A stretch of DNA of 64,000 nucleotides, from NCBI GenBank assembly GCA_035271165.1, contig DATERX010000032.1, forward strand, positions 11,315 through 75,314, given 5' to 3'. Shown here piece by piece: positions 51,300 through 59,218 of this stretch. Below the pieces are notes generated by a model, which did no database searches, was not told the origin of the DNA, and was given only the letters and a program-made list of their open reading frames with translations. Both the position numbers and the translations under genes were made by a program. This stretch comes from VadinCA11 sp035271165. Its GTDB lineage: Archaea; Thermoplasmatota; Thermoplasmata; Methanomassiliicoccales; Methanomethylophilaceae. Each line of letters begins with the position of its first letter. The stretch's first letter is position 1.

Positions 51300-51549
51300 G
51301 CACGCGTGGAGATCGCACGGGTGAACTAAGACTTCGTAAGATCCCTCGGGAAAACTGCATTGTCCGAACACCTAGAGCCCCACAACTTGCAGGAACGTCT
51401 GTCCTGCCTTCGGGTCGTATAGTCGTATGCTGCTTGTGAAGATTCCTCTTAGGGGGATGAAGCGTAAGGCGTAGAAAGATTTCGGAAGAACCTCCCCGGA
51501 GATATTTCTTTGCGAGATAACAACGACCTTCGTAGAGCTTCACGCGTGC
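51300..51549 (+). ncRNA. Structured RNA of unknown family, copy 2
   Basis: Paralogue of the RNA at 50455, about 250 nt, with the same closing helix at its two ends (GCACGCGTG from 51300; CACGCGTGC ending 51549). The shared hairpins are 51389-51407 (GCAGGA...TCCTGC, fully paired here where copy 1 has one mismatch), 51442-51458 (ATTCCTC...GGGGGAT) and ACGA-CCT-TCGT at 51523-51533. Linkers between the hairpins diverge, while loops and single-stranded boxes are kept, the pattern expected of a functional RNA. The TAATTAT after the 3' arm repeats that of copy 1. The nrdD gene is convergent, ending 38 bases away. Confidence 0.72.
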
Positions 51550-51587
51550 TAATTATCCACTTGTTTCTTTGCAGCACAGTAACTATT

Positions 51588-53678
51588 TCAGATTGACTGT
51601 CCCTTTCTACGATCTACAAGTTCTCCTAGCTTACCCTTGTTCCATCCAGAGATCTTAGAGAAGAATCCCGTTACGCGGGTTATGCCTTCAATATTTACCG
51701 AACTACAATAAGGACATGCTTCCTTGAGTCCTCGGGATGTCTTTCCGCAATCGAGACACGAAGTAAACTCTGGACTGAAAGCGATCTGTCCGTTCTGTGT
51801 CTTCTCGAATGTATTTTTCACGAAGGAGGCTACGCTCTCCGGTGACGGTTCGGATTCCCCGAGCCATACATGAGTTAGCGCTCCTGCGTCAATCAAGGGG
51901 TGGAACATTCCTTCGATCTTTACCCTCTCGATAGGGCTTATGTCTGAACCTACGTTCAGATATGATGAGTTTGTGTAGTAGACCTCTCCTGCGTCACGAT
52001 TACCCTTTACCACCGATCCAGCCTCCTTGGGATAATCCCTGAGATCCAACTTAGCAAGTCTGTAAACAGTGGACTCGCCTGGGGTCTGTTCGAGGGTCAG
52101 TTTCAGACCGCTCTTTTCGGACAGCCTTTCAGTCTCCTTCCTCATGTATGCGATCGCCTTGAGGCCGAACATCAGGGCTTCCTTCGATTCGTGCATCTCC
52201 TTCCCTGTATGGAATTGCACCATCTCGTTCAGTCCGAGGACTCCGATTAGGTATGAAGACTTCTCAATCCTATAGTAAGGTTCACCGTCGTGGTCCATTG
52301 TAAGCAGTCCGAGGGGGCCGCTGTTGCCCAAGGATATGAGCTCTTGTATGAACTCCTTCTTCTGGCCATGAGCCTTCATAACGAGCTCTAAAGCTTCGGA
52401 TATGTTACTGAATAATTCGTCGTCACTGCTCTTCGACATGTATGCGAGACGCGGAAGGTTGAGCGTGACGTTCTGCATCGCAGAGAAACGCATCTTCCAT
52501 GGAGTCTTGGCATCCTCGAGGTCCTGGTCATCCAAGTTGAATGATAATCTGCAACATTCCGATATGCGTGCGGTATCTCCGCGGTCGAACACGAAGTATG
52601 TGTTCCCCATCTTGGCCGCCAACTCGCATATTTTATGCATGAACTCCTCGTGACCCGGGGTTTCGAAGAAACGATCGGTAATATGCACCTCAGGTTTGGG
52701 GAAGAAGAATGGTCTCTCATTCGCGTCCCCTTCAAGGTAGACATCCATCATTGCCATTGCGAACCTTTGGGATTCCTCCTCGTAATCCTCGTAGTTCTTG
52801 CCCGTAAATTCCCCTCCGGGACCGATGGCGGGAACTCCGACGAAATGCTTTGGCGTCTCCCAGTAGATGTTAAGGTCGCTGAATATCGATTGTCCGCCGC
52901 GGGCGACCGCCTGCTGTGCAAACTCGTAGATGAGGATCTGTGCGAGCTGATGCATCCTCTTATCATCTACATCGACCAGATAAGGGGCCGTGAAGACGTT
53001 GAAAGCGTCCCATCCGATTGCTCCGGCGAAATGACCTTGTAGGGCTGCAGAGAATTTCACGATTTGTTCAATAAGGACCTCGGGGTGTTTCGCGGGTTTC
53101 GCGATGGACATCGCGTTTGGGAGGTTGAGTCCGAACTTCTTCACGTATTCAATAGATTGACCGCCGCAATAGGGACGGTCTATCATTCCGAGATCGTGTA
53201 GGTGGATAAGACCGGACATGTGTGCGTCCGCCACGTCGGGAGTAAAGACTTCCAGTAATGCGAACTCCTTCTTGATGTTCTCAGCTAGTGTAAGATTGGT
53301 AGCTTCAGGTCCATGGGGAACGTTTGCGTTCTCCTTATTCGGGGACATGATGATCTCCCTTGCATCGTATATGGGCACACCGAGACGGGTGTGTTGCTTC
53401 CTTGCTTCCTCAAGGCCGTGCTCCATAAGTTTGGCGTTAGTCAATTCTCTTATAAGGGGGGCTGTGAGATATTTGACGCCGATCTGCTTTACCATCCGAT
53501 CCACGTCGTTGGCTATGACCATGGCGTTAAGCTCGGATACATCCGTCTCCCGGATGAGCGCATCGTATATCCTCTTCTTATCCCACTTCTTGAGGTCGTC
53601 GTCCGACGACCTAACGAACAGTCCTATGTCCGTCGATTCCGAGCTTCCCTTTGTAACGATGCGTGTTTCTGTATCCAT
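51588..53678 (-). CDS. nrdD: Anaerobic (class III) ribonucleoside-triphosphate reductase
   Basis: Glycyl-radical enzyme making dNTPs without oxygen. The 696 residues start with a partial ATP-cone region (KWDKKRIYDALIRE), followed by the ten-stranded barrel (HDLGMIDRPYCGGQS, HFAGAIGWDAFNVF, ARGGQSIFSDLN). A C-terminal zinc site has CLDCGKTSRG and CPYCSS, and the radical loop RVTGFF places the glycyl radical at about Gly671. The activase NrdG is not in the window. TTTATATC near 53730 is the likely TATA box. The shared upstream region with the divergent regulator-like gene carries TTATCA repeats. A class II enzyme is also present (10671). Confidence 0.96.
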   Translation of the reverse strand: MDTETRIVTKGSSESTDIGLFVRSSDDDLKKWDKKRIYDALIRETDVSELNAMVIANDVDRMVKQIGVKYLTAPLIRELTNAKLMEHGLEEARKQHTRLGVPIYDAREIIMSPNKENANVPHGPEATNLTLAENIKKEFALLEVFTPDVADAHMSGLIHLHDLGMIDRPYCGGQSIEYVKKFGLNLPNAMSIAKPAKHPEVLIEQIVKFSAALQGHFAGAIGWDAFNVFTAPYLVDVDDKRMHQLAQILIYEFAQQAVARGGQSIFSDLNIYWETPKHFVGVPAIGPGGEFTGKNYEDYEEESQRFAMAMMDVYLEGDANERPFFFPKPEVHITDRFFETPGHEEFMHKICELAAKMGNTYFVFDRGDTARISECCRLSFNLDDQDLEDAKTPWKMRFSAMQNVTLNLPRLAYMSKSSDDELFSNISEALELVMKAHGQKKEFIQELISLGNSGPLGLLTMDHDGEPYYRIEKSSYLIGVLGLNEMVQFHTGKEMHESKEALMFGLKAIAYMRKETERLSEKSGLKLTLEQTPGESTVYRLAKLDLRDYPKEAGSVVKGNRDAGEVYYTNSSYLNVGSDISPIERVKIEGMFHPLIDAGALTHVWLGESEPSPESVASFVKNTFEKTQNGQIAFSPEFTSCLDCGKTSRGLKEACPYCSSVNIEGITRVTGFFSKISGWNKGKLGELVDRRKGQSI

Positions 53679-53778
53679 AATTATCTGCCCCCTATATTCT
53701 ATTTTCAGCCATTGTGTTGTGGCTTGGTAGATATAAAGTGTTTTTTGAACTACAATTGGTAAAACATTAACGATTGAT

Positions 53779-53826
53779 TGTTATCATATCTGTTATCATA
53801 TCTGTTATCATATCTGATAATATAAA
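53779..53826. repeat. Tandem 12-base repeat, TTATCA operator candidate (nrdD side)
   Basis: Three exact tandem copies of TGTTATCATATC (53779-53814), followed by a degenerate fourth, TGATAATATAAA. The last exact copy and the fourth form the palindrome TTATCA-TATC-TGATAA. It is about 45 bases upstream of the nrdD TATA box. Period 12 puts successive sites slightly more than one helix turn apart. Confidence 0.7.
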
Positions 53827-53960
53827 GATGGCCAGACATTCAAATTATAACATTTAGTGATTCAGTGCATAATTAAGGACATTAAAAAACATGTTTCAGG
53901 ATTTTTTTCTAAAAGTACGAAAATGCACAGATCTTAGCGCTATTTCCACAGTAGGTTTAA

Positions 53961-53984
53961 GTTATCAGATTGGTTATCAGAGCC
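53961..53984. repeat. Two TTATCAGA elements at 12-base spacing (regulator side)
   Basis: GTTATCAGATTG and GTTATCAGAGCC follow each other directly, with the same 12-base period as the repeat at 53779, and end one base before the GTG start at 53986. The position over the expected transcript start fits autorepression. Confidence 0.65.
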
Positions 53985-53985
53985 T

Positions 53986-54549
53986 GTGTTCAATCCTGAT
54001 AAGGACTTCAATCGAATATTACTCGACTGCCTCGTAAAGGAGGGTAAATCGATAAGTGCACTTTCCCGGGAACTAGGTGAGAAAGGTTTCAAACATCACC
54101 GATTAATCCTCACAGGATACTTAAGGGCCTTGGCAGATATGAATGTGGTCAAAGAACGTCCCGTGCCTCCTTCTAAAATATATCAACTTATCAAAACACC
54201 AGACGACAATATCTATGAGGCAGTCGGACGCATGTGTAAGAAGAAATACCCCGACAATAAAGATCTTATAATCTACACACTAAACCAACTTTTTAGACGT
54301 CCTGTCTTCGAATCAGAACTCCTCCTCGCAGGTGTGGTCGAACACGATGGAAGGGTCGCAGAAGCGCAAGAGGTGTCCGAATGCAGGAAGCTACTGAAGC
54401 GATTAGGTAATGTCGTACCTACGCATGATGCGTACTATTCCCGTTCGGAATATCCGAAGGAGATGAGTGAGATACTATCGGAAATGGCTATAGTGAACGC
54501 CGATTCTAGTCATTTGGTGATGTCCACAAAGCAGACTCGATTCGTCTAA
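53986..54549 (+). CDS. Uncharacterised protein, probable DNA-binding regulator
   Basis: A 187-residue soluble protein that I cannot assign to a named family. The N-terminal 70 residues look like a winged-helix domain: DFNRILLDCLVKEGKSISALSRELGEKG gives a helix-turn-helix pattern with SISALSREL as second helix, followed by a recognition-helix candidate HHRLILTGYLRALADMNVV and a wing RPVPPSKIYQL. The C-terminal part is helical and may bind a ligand or dimerise. Divergent from nrdD with TTATCA repeats at both ends of the intergenic region, it is the natural candidate to bind them and control dNTP synthesis; that is inference. GTG 53986 with a TTTAAG box about 28 bases upstream suggests a leaderless mRNA. 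Confidence 0.65.
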   Translation: MFNPDKDFNRILLDCLVKEGKSISALSRELGEKGFKHHRLILTGYLRALADMNVVKERPVPPSKIYQLIKTPDDNIYEAVGRMCKKKYPDNKDLIIYTLNQLFRRPVFESELLLAGVVEHDGRVAEAQEVSECRKLLKRLGNVVPTHDAYYSRSEYPKEMSEILSEMAIVNADSSHLVMSTKQTRFV

Positions 54550-54590
54550 AATGACAATATCCTTTTATTGAGGTGTAACATCACCGTTTT

Positions 54591-55571
54591 ATGTCTCTGG
54601 AAGAGCTTGTGCATACGATACGCACGTTCCCGGGCGTTACGAGAAAGAACCCCATACACGAAGTAGTCAATCTTTTACCGCTCGTCGAATTCCCACAGGT
54701 CTTCGCCTCTGAAGGGGAGGACGCCGCTGCTGTGGAGTACGGTGACCGTTACCTTCTCTTGGCCGCTGACGGGATAATGTCCTCCCTTGTAAAATCCGAA
54801 CCTTTCTACGCAGGATATTTTGCGGTTCTTGTAAACATAAATGATATTGCGGCCATGGGAGGCACCCCCATCGCAATGGTGGACGTCATATCCATTAACA
54901 ACTCGAAGGTGTGCACACATATGTTGCGCGGTGTCGAACAGGCAGTAAGGAAGTTCGGCGTTCCCGTGGTGGGCGGACATACACACCCGGACGGGGATAT
55001 AAATTCCATTGAGATATCCATAGTAGGCTCCGTTCCCAAAGACGACATCATACTCAGTACGACCGCCGTGGCGGGGGATGACATCGTATTCATCGCCGAC
55101 CTTGACGGATTCTATCCTAAGAACCTGCCCTTTGCATGGGACACGACTACCTTGAAGACTGCCGAATCGGTACAAAAACAGATGGCGATGCTGCCGAAGG
55201 TCGCCTCCGAACATATTGTGAACGCAGGTAAGGACATGAGTAATCCAGGAAACATAGGTACATTGGGCATGATGCTGGAATCATCATCCCTTGGTGGTAC
55301 CGTCGATATATCCAAGATCCTTAGGCCAAAGGGTGTAGATCTCATACCTTGGTGTCTTTCCTACCAAGGATTCGGATTCGTGTTCTCCTGCCCTCCTGAG
55401 AATTCGGCCAGATTGATTGAGCTATTCGAGTCCGTGGGCGCCTCGGGTTCCATTGTGGGCTCTGTAGATGATTCGATGGAATTAAAGCTTATAATGGACG
55501 GCGAGACACGTACCGTGTTCGACTTCGATAAGGACATCATCACAGGATGCCGTCCAAAGGAAAAGAAATGA
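54591..55571 (+). CDS. AIR synthase-related protein, methanogenesis marker protein 2 type
   Basis: A 326-residue PurM/HypE/SelD-like ATP-binding protein. The N-terminal half has the glycine/aspartate-rich site (ASEGEDAAAVEYGDRYLLLAADGI; NINDIAAMGGTPIAMVDV; VVGGHTHPDGD) and the C-terminal half is the second AIRS domain (NPGNIGTLGMMLESSSLGG). The order matches the family found in essentially all methanogens and listed as methanogenesis marker 2; the reaction is not known. A CTTTTATTG box centred 25 bases before ATG 54591 suggests a leaderless mRNA. It is convergent with the 7S RNA, the stop being next to the RNA end. Confidence 0.85.
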   Translation: MSLEELVHTIRTFPGVTRKNPIHEVVNLLPLVEFPQVFASEGEDAAAVEYGDRYLLLAADGIMSSLVKSEPFYAGYFAVLVNINDIAAMGGTPIAMVDVISINNSKVCTHMLRGVEQAVRKFGVPVVGGHTHPDGDINSIEISIVGSVPKDDIILSTTAVAGDDIVFIADLDGFYPKNLPFAWDTTTLKTAESVQKQMAMLPKVASEHIVNAGKDMSNPGNIGTLGMMLESSSLGGTVDISKILRPKGVDLIPWCLSYQGFGFVFSCPPENSARLIELFESVGASGSIVGSVDDSMELKLIMDGETRTVFDFDKDIITGCRPKEKK

Positions 55572-55573
55572 AA

Positions 55574-55881
55574 GTGTTTGGCCACATGGGTTGACCCCGT
55601 ATTCCGAACAAGTAGACCGTCTCGTTTCTCGACCCTGCGATCCCGCAAACGTCAGTAGTTCAAGGTAAGGCTGCTCCCGTCAGGACCTGACCCGGTTTCC
55701 CCAATTAATGCCGATCAACGATCCTCCGACCGATTCAACGACATACTCTGACTCTGCAGGACAAGATCTCATTGTCCCGATACGGGCTTGAACGTTCAAC
55801 GGGGCCGTCCCATGCTGTCACCCCAGCATATCGACGATTTCAGGTATAGGGCACGCCGACCTCCCCGGTCAAGCCAAACAG
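55574..55881 (-). ncRNA. ffs: Signal recognition particle RNA (7S RNA)
   Basis: RNA core of the SRP. On the reverse strand the 5' end TGTTTGGC (from 55880) pairs exactly with GCCAAACA at the 3' end (55575-55582), forming helix 1 as expected for archaeal 7S RNA. Inside, GGGTCAGGTCCTGACGGGAG followed by CAGCC (around 55677-55702) is the helix 8 region that binds SRP54. The length of about 308 nt is normal for archaea. A TATA box at 55901-55908 is centred 25 bases before the 5' end. Confidence 0.93.
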
Positions 55882-55900
55882 TTTACCAACCGATGAGGAT

Positions 55901-55908
55901 ATATTTAA
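55901..55908 (-). promoter_or_regulatory. TATA box of the 7S RNA
   Basis: TTAAATAT on the reverse strand, centred about 25 bases before the predicted 5' end of the SRP RNA. Confidence 0.6.
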
Positions 55909-55933
55909 CCGCTTGTCAGATGGGAATCCTGAT

Positions 55934-56299
55934 TCAGAGCTCATTATATTTCTTATTGGAGCCTCGGGAGATATCTTCAGGATATTTCTCCTCGTTCTTA
56001 CGGAGCTTCTCGATGAATGAAGAGGAGAGGTCGATATCGTTCATGTGTGCGAACCTCAGTACGAAGTACAGTACATCGGAAAGTTCATCGCGTATCATAG
56101 TACAATATTCAGGATCCTCCATGATCTCCATGATATCGTCCTGGTCCTTGAATCTGAATATCTGGAGAAGTTCCGATGCTTCCGTAACCATCCCTATGGC
56201 AAGATCTTTCTGATTATGGAACTGATCCCATTCCCTGGCTTCGCAAAAGACCTTCACTTCTTCCTTGAGGTCTTGTATGGTCGTCCTGTCGTCTTTCAT
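55934..56299 (-). CDS. MazG-like nucleotide pyrophosphohydrolase
   Basis: A 121-residue all-alpha NTP pyrophosphatase of the MazG/DCTPP1 (RS21-C6) type that cleans the nucleotide pool. The family metal motifs are visible: GMVTEASELLQIF (E-x2-E) and RDELSDVLYFVLRFAH (E-x2-D), with the opening REWDQFHNQKDLAIG typical of the DCTPP1 group. The catalytic acidic residues are intact. It sits between the 7S RNA and the symporter operon, divergent from the latter. Confidence 0.92.
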   Translation of the reverse strand: MKDDRTTIQDLKEEVKVFCEAREWDQFHNQKDLAIGMVTEASELLQIFRFKDQDDIMEIMEDPEYCTMIRDELSDVLYFVLRFAHMNDIDLSSSFIEKLRKNEEKYPEDISRGSNKKYNEL

Positions 56300-56384
56300 G
56301 ATGCCATATTCTATGCTGAACGTATACTTTTTTGCATTTATTTCAACAACCTGTTAAATAGAACCTATCCGTAATGTGGGTTCA

Positions 56385-56407
56385 ACCGTGCTAAGTGTTA
56401 ACACGGT
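56385..56407 (+). promoter_or_regulatory. Inverted repeat in the leader of the symporter operon
   Basis: ACCGTG (56385-56390) and CACGGT (56402-56407) flank the palindrome GTGTTAACAC (56395-56404), about 15 bases before the first ATG of the operon. Candidate operator or leader hairpin. Confidence 0.4.
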
Positions 56408-56421
56408 ACGCGGTGAATGTG

Positions 56422-56550
56422 ATGTTGGGATTGACCAATCCATGGATTTGGGGCGCCTATGTGGCTTGTTTCATAGCTACTGCCTTCTGCATAGTGTTTG
56501 GATATGTGAGAACGCGGGGATCTAAGGAAGAGGATGATTTAGATGAGTGA
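56422..56550 (+). CDS. Small membrane protein, symporter accessory type
   Basis: A 42-residue protein, MLGLTNPWIWGAYVACFIAT at its N-terminus, with a single membrane helix (WGAYVACFIATAFCIVFGYV) and an acidic C-terminal tail (SKEEDDLDE). Its stop overlaps the start of the sodium/solute symporter by eight bases, so the two are translationally coupled. Short proteins of this look are repeatedly found directly before SSS symporters in archaea and bacteria and are annotated as symporter small accessory proteins. GGTGA six bases upstream of ATG 56422 is the ribosome site. Confidence 0.85.
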   Translation: MLGLTNPWIWGAYVACFIATAFCIVFGYVRTRGSKEEDDLDE

Positions 56551-58177
56551 TGGCTTAAATTTGACCATATTTGGAGTCATGGCCGTCATCTTCGGACTGG
56601 CCGCCACGGTTCTCGCTTATTACGGATATAAGAACACGCGTGACAGCCAACAATTCATGCTCGGAAGGAATAAGACCAGTCCGGTCATCATAGCATTGTC
56701 ATACGGCGCCACCTTCCTAAGCGCCTCGGCCATCGTCGGTTTCGGAGGTCAGGCGGCCGTCCACGGTTTCTCGTTGATGTGGCTGTGTTTCCTTAATATT
56801 TTCATAGGTTTGATGGTAGCATTCATAGTATTCGGGCCTAGGACGAGAAGGCTCGGTGTGAAATTGGGCGCATCAACATTTGCAGACCTTTTAGGTAAGA
56901 TATACAAGTCCAAGGCAATCCGCGCATTCACGGCCATACTTATTGTGGTCATGATGCCGATCTATTGCGCCGCAGTCCTCAAGGGAGCGGTGAACTCCCT
57001 GTCGGTGATGACCGGACTTACACAATACTATGATGTTTTGCTGATCCTGCTCGCCGTGGTAGTAGGTCTGTATGTGGTATACGGCGGTATTATCGCCGTC
57101 ATGTACAACGATGCACTTCAGGCAGGTATAATGTTCATCGGAATGGCAGTCATACTTGTCATCACATACCTCTCCTTCGGAGGAATCGGTGCCGCCAACT
57201 CCCAACTTGCAAATCTATGGGATGCCGGGATAATAGATCAGATGGGGGTCTTGGAAGGGGCTAGGGGGTGGACCAACTTCTCAGAGTTCGGCACCCCGGA
57301 ATGGATGTTGGTCGTCACCACTTTCCTGATGGGTGTCGGTATAGGTTCCCTAACACAGCCACAGCTGGTCGTACGTTTCATGTCCGCCCGTGACGATAAG
57401 ACCCTTTACAAGTCGATGATCATAGGCAGCATATTCATGTTACTCGTTGTCGGTGCCGCCTACACAGTCGGCCCTCTCAGCAACATATACTTCGCTGAGG
57501 AGTACGGGATGGGGGCTTACGAGTACATCAGAAGTATGGGACTGGGCGTCGATTTCATAATTCCACAGTTCCTGACTGAGATATTCTCCAGCATCACGTT
57601 CGGAGATCTGTTCCTTTCGTTGTTCCTGTTGGCCTTGTTGTCAGCCTCCATATCGACCCTTAGTGCACTGATACACACGATAGGTGTCGCAGGTGGTTAC
57701 GACCTCTTTACGCTGGCCAAGAACCGCGCATATGGCGAGGAGAAGGATTCACAATCCATGAGAGTCAACAGGATTTTCACGATGATCGTACTGGTCGCGG
57801 TGGTAGCGGTATGTTACCTCATGCCCAACGACGTGATAGCTAAAGCGACGTCCCTGTTCATGGGGATAACCGCGGCAGCACTTCTACCAGCATACGCTCA
57901 TGGACTTTATGCCAAATCACCTAACGCACGTGCCGCAAAGATCAGTATATTGCTGGGAATCTCCATATATCTGTTCTGGGCACTGTTCATGAACGCGAAC
58001 ACCGCCGTGTTCCTGCCGATATGTGAACTGATGACAGGTAATATGGTGTTGTTCCCTGGTTCGATATTAGCCATGGTGGATTCGATAATCATAGCGTTGC
58101 CTATATCGATCATCGCGATGGCCATCGTACTTTTGGTCGACAGATATGCCGTTAAAAAAGAGGTTCCGGCGATCTGA
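56543..58177 (+). CDS. Sodium/solute symporter (SSS family)
   Basis: A 544-residue transporter with about 13 membrane segments. Family features are the N-terminal SQQFMLGRNKTSPVIIALSY with GATFLSASAIVGF (substrate/sodium site in TM1), the RTRRLGVKLGASTFADLLG loop, and QPQLVVRFMSARDDKTLYKS. The C-terminal sodium motif region is LLSASISTLSALIHT. The substrate (acetate, amino acid, sugar or other organic solute) cannot be read from the sequence. It is second in an operon with the accessory peptide. Confidence 0.92.
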   Translation: MSDGLNLTIFGVMAVIFGLAATVLAYYGYKNTRDSQQFMLGRNKTSPVIIALSYGATFLSASAIVGFGGQAAVHGFSLMWLCFLNIFIGLMVAFIVFGPRTRRLGVKLGASTFADLLGKIYKSKAIRAFTAILIVVMMPIYCAAVLKGAVNSLSVMTGLTQYYDVLLILLAVVVGLYVVYGGIIAVMYNDALQAGIMFIGMAVILVITYLSFGGIGAANSQLANLWDAGIIDQMGVLEGARGWTNFSEFGTPEWMLVVTTFLMGVGIGSLTQPQLVVRFMSARDDKTLYKSMIIGSIFMLLVVGAAYTVGPLSNIYFAEEYGMGAYEYIRSMGLGVDFIIPQFLTEIFSSITFGDLFLSLFLLALLSASISTLSALIHTIGVAGGYDLFTLAKNRAYGEEKDSQSMRVNRIFTMIVLVAVVAVCYLMPNDVIAKATSLFMGITAAALLPAYAHGLYAKSPNARAAKISILLGISIYLFWALFMNANTAVFLPICELMTGNMVLFPGSILAMVDSIIIALPISIIAMAIVLLVDRYAVKKEVPAI

Positions 58178-58179
58178 GA

Positions 58180-59169
58180 TCAGCGTCCCGGTTCCCAAAA
58201 ACCCTTTATATCAACCTTTACAGACTTTGAAGTGTTATTGAGTATCTCGATATCGTCCTCATCCATGATCAGTCCGGTAGCGGAGACGATGCCGCCGATA
58301 TGCGATGATTTCGTGATACCTATTATTGGTAACGTTCCGCGCCCCAGGCTCCATGCGATGGCGATCTGGGCATCGGATACACTGTAACTCTCAGCCATCT
58401 TATGAATGGCTGATTTCAAAGGTTTGAGCGACTCCATCACTGGACGGTTATAGATGTCTGAGCGGATGGTCCTGCTATCAAACATCGATGAGTTGGAATA
58501 CTTGTATGTGAGGGCTCCCTGTTCGAGGACCATATAAGCCATAAAGAGGGCGTCGTTCTTTTTACACCATTCCAATATCTCATCATCCTTCTCTGTGTGG
58601 GAGGCTATACTATGATGCTTCTGTACATATGAGAGCGAATGCCCCGACTTCTCGAGTATGAACTGGGCCTTTTTGACCTCGGATATATTGAAATTTGAAA
58701 CCCCTACGTTCTTTACCGTGCCATCGTCCAATAAAGGTATCACCTCCGCTGTCCATTTATCGATATCTGTCGGGGCCTGTAGACCGAAGAAGTCCAGTGA
58801 ATCCGTACCTAAGGCCGCTAAGCTGTTCTCAGCGGACTTCCTTAATGCGCTCCTGCGTTGGAATATCCCTGGCAGGAACTTTGTTGAGAAAAGCACGTTC
58901 TTGTTGAACCTGCTGGCGTATCCCAACGTCTCCTCACTCGTACCGAAGGCGGGGGATGTGTCGAAAAGGTTAATGTCCTGTGCGATGGCGGATCTGAACA
59001 TGTATGTCAGAGTGTTCTCTGATATTTTCGAACCGTACATCTGGTCGCCTCCATTTATACCGGTTCCCCATGCAGCAGTACCTATGCCGACGGGAGATAT
59101 CTCCATGTTCCTGAATTTTAACCTTTCCACAGTTAGAGAATGATACCAATCATTATAATTAATCTTCAT
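58180..59169 (-). CDS. Aldo/keto reductase family protein, degenerate active site
   Basis: A 329-residue TIM-barrel protein of the aldo/keto reductase superfamily. The N-terminal ISPVGIGTAAWGTG, LFDTSPAFGTSEETLG, the GTVKNVGVSNFN strand and IAIAWSLGRGTLPIIGITKS (NADP site) are clear. Of the catalytic tetrad, Asp70 and Lys97 are present, but the tyrosine is Phe75 and the histidine is Gln131, so normal carbonyl reduction is doubtful. A few AKR groups without Tyr have other roles. The start is taken at ATG 59169; GTG 59130 would give a family-like shorter N-terminus. Convergent with the symporter. Confidence 0.85.
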   Translation of the reverse strand: MKINYNDWYHSLTVERLKFRNMEISPVGIGTAAWGTGINGGDQMYGSKISENTLTYMFRSAIAQDINLFDTSPAFGTSEETLGYASRFNKNVLFSTKFLPGIFQRRSALRKSAENSLAALGTDSLDFFGLQAPTDIDKWTAEVIPLLDDGTVKNVGVSNFNISEVKKAQFILEKSGHSLSYVQKHHSIASHTEKDDEILEWCKKNDALFMAYMVLEQGALTYKYSNSSMFDSRTIRSDIYNRPVMESLKPLKSAIHKMAESYSVSDAQIAIAWSLGRGTLPIIGITKSSHIGGIVSATGLIMDEDDIEILNNTSKSVKVDIKGFWEPGR

Positions 59170-59218
59170 TGTGAATAACTTCCGTCAGTTTTAGGTATTA
59201 TGACGATATAGCTCAACC

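Larger units (their letters stand above)
53679..53985. promoter_or_regulatory. Divergent control region of nrdD and the regulator-like gene
   Basis: No gene. It holds the nrdD TATA box (reverse TTTATATC near 53730), the triple 12-base repeat at 53779-53826, a long AT-rich stretch, and the double TTATCAGA element at 53961-53984 between a TTTAAG box and the GTG of the forward gene. Confidence 0.55.

Noticed and set aside
50455..51549. Paired units as a MITE or insertion sequence with terminal inverted repeats
   Set aside because: The ends are complementary, but no target-site duplication is seen (the left flanks of the two copies differ and only the right TAATTAT is shared), and each copy has a correctly spaced TATA box. 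A mobile origin is not fully excluded.
53779..53826. Tandem repeats near nrdD as a small CRISPR array
   Set aside because: The units are 12 bases and directly adjacent, without spacers, and no cas genes are seen; an operator array fits better.
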